From Candidatus Daviesbacteria bacterium GW2011_GWA2_42_7 (lineage in GTDB: Bacteria > Patescibacteriota > Microgenomatia > Daviesbacterales > UBA10151): a DNA stretch of 6,931 nucleotides. The DNA lies in assembly GCA_000997105.1 (NCBI GenBank), contig LCEJ01000029.1, positions 1 through 6,931 of the forward strand, written 5' to 3'. The position numbers were made by a program, and so were the translations under genes. Positions 6,262 to 6,931 of this stretch are shown here, one piece after another. The notes under the pieces were generated by a model. That model ran no database searches and was not told the origin of the DNA. It worked only from the letters and a program-made list of their open reading frames with translations. Position 1 is the first letter of the stretch. Each line of letters opens with the position of its first letter.

Positions 6262-6931
6262 TTAAAGGCATGAAAGTAATTATTCTCTGTGGCGGGAAAG
6301 GGACAAGGCTTGGAATGGAAGCCAACTATATGCCAAAGGCTATGGTAAAGGTGGGTCATCATCCCATTATTTGGCACGTAATGAAGCGATACAGTCTTGC
6401 CGGATATAATGATTTTATTCTGGCTCTGGGAAAAGGAGGAGATTCCATAAGAGACTATTTCCTTAAATACTCTTTGCATACAAATGATATTAATCTTTCA
6501 TTGAAGGATAGTCGGATTAAGGAACTAACCCAGCATCAAGAAACAGACTGGAATGTAACATTAGTCGATACTGGGGATTTTGCTTTTTCTGGTGCAAGGA
6601 TCGATAGGTGTAAGAAGTATATAAACGATGAAGACTTTATGGTTACATATTCTGATTCGATTGCAAACGTAGATATTAAAAAACTTATCGAATTTCACAA
6701 AAAATCAAAAAAGATAGCAACAATTACCGGCGTGGTTCCTCAATTTAGAGAATTTGAGTTTTCTGTTAAGAAAGACCTTTCCGTTGAAATTTATGAAACT
6801 AAAAAAAATACATCGGACTCGTCAGGTAGATATACGAATGGAGGATTTATGGTATTTAAGAAAGAAATATTTTCCTACCTTTCATCATTTAACGAATGTA
6901 AGCTTGAGACAGAAGTGTTTAAGCATTTGAT
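6258..6931 (+). CDS. second RfbF-like sugar-1-phosphate nucleotidyltransferase, divergent, partial at right edge
   Basis: Open reading frame of 224 codons running off the window with no stop. The ATG at 6258 overlaps the SDR stop (ATGA); an ATG at 6270 is an alternative. It is clearly a paralog of the rfbF product at 4535-5320: CGGKGTRL (11-18), MPKAM (25-29), PIIWHVMKRYSLAGYNDF (36-53), WNVTLVDTG (98-106), FMVTYSDSIANVDIKKL (127-143) and NGGFMVFKKE (194-203) all align. Several active-site elements differ. The GDG metal motif is SDS (132-134, the Asp kept), the basic Arg-containing HPRSKYGLL segment becomes PQFREFEF, and the EKP sugar-phosphate lysine motif becomes ETK (180-182) with a longer loop. 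It probably activates a different sugar or alditol phosphate, or has lost activity. The C-terminal MDT motif lies outside the window. Confidence 0.8.
   Translation, partial: MIKGMKVIILCGGKGTRLGMEANYMPKAMVKVGHHPIIWHVMKRYSLAGYNDFILALGKGGDSIRDYFLKYSLHTNDINLSLKDSRIKELTQHQETDWNVTLVDTGDFAFSGARIDRCKKYINDEDFMVTYSDSIANVDIKKLIEFHKKSKKIATITGVVPQFREFEFSVKKDLSVEIYETKKNTSDSSGRYTNGGFMVFKKEIFSYLSSFNECKLETEVFKHL

Noticed and set aside
6156..6479. A 107-codon - strand reading frame
   Set aside because: It lies opposite the SDR end and the second nucleotidyltransferase, both with clear motifs; its translation resembles nothing known.
1..6931. CRISPR array, tRNA/rRNA genes, insertion sequences or phage genes
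   Set aside because: No regularly spaced repeats, no transposase or phage proteins, and no room for RNA genes; the window is almost fully coding.

Overview
This AT-rich window holds a dense surface-polysaccharide gene cluster: seven protein genes, almost no intergenic DNA, and one partial gene at the right edge. UGA acts as a normal stop (for example at 4536 and 6259), so the code is standard bacterial. Low GC, overlapping genes, weak or absent Shine-Dalgarno sequences and the protein types fit a bacterium such as a Candidate Phyla Radiation (Patescibacteria) member. That assignment is a guess from style, because no marker gene is present.

Layout: on the + strand, 24-1385 encodes a multi-pass GT-C (PMT/ArnT-like) glycosyltransferase, followed 4 nt later by a class I SAM methyltransferase (1390-2223). 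This pair meets, tail to tail and with a 4-bp TTAA overlap of stop codons, a - strand gene (2220-3428) for a PLP-dependent DegT/StrS-family enzyme of the RfbH/E1 3-dehydrase type. A 72-bp divergent promoter region (3429-3500) separates it from a + strand operon: GT2 glycosyltransferase (3501-4538), glucose-1-phosphate cytidylyltransferase rfbF (4535-5320), CDP-glucose 4,6-dehydratase-like SDR (5308-6261) and a second, divergent RfbF-like nucleotidyltransferase (6258 to beyond 6931). Every junction in that operon overlaps (4, 13 and 4 nt), so translation is probably coupled.

Reading the genes together: RfbF would make CDP-glucose, the SDR would make CDP-4-dehydro-6-deoxyglucose, and the RfbH-like enzyme would remove the C3 hydroxyl to give a CDP-3,6-dideoxyhexos-4-ulose. 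The GT2 and GT-C enzymes would transfer sugars to a lipid-linked or surface glycan, and the methyltransferase might decorate it. No 4-reductase or 2-epimerase that would finish a particular dideoxyhexose lies in the window.

The strongest observations are these. (1) The RfbH-like enzyme keeps the dehydrase histidine in place of the PLP lysine, yet lacks all the Fe-S cysteines of E1. This suggests a ColD-like, iron-free mechanism acting on a CDP-sugar. (2) A second RfbF paralog has an altered GDG/EKP active site. (3) Two divergent promoters have overlapping -35 boxes, and one of them is placed to give a leaderless GTG-start mRNA.
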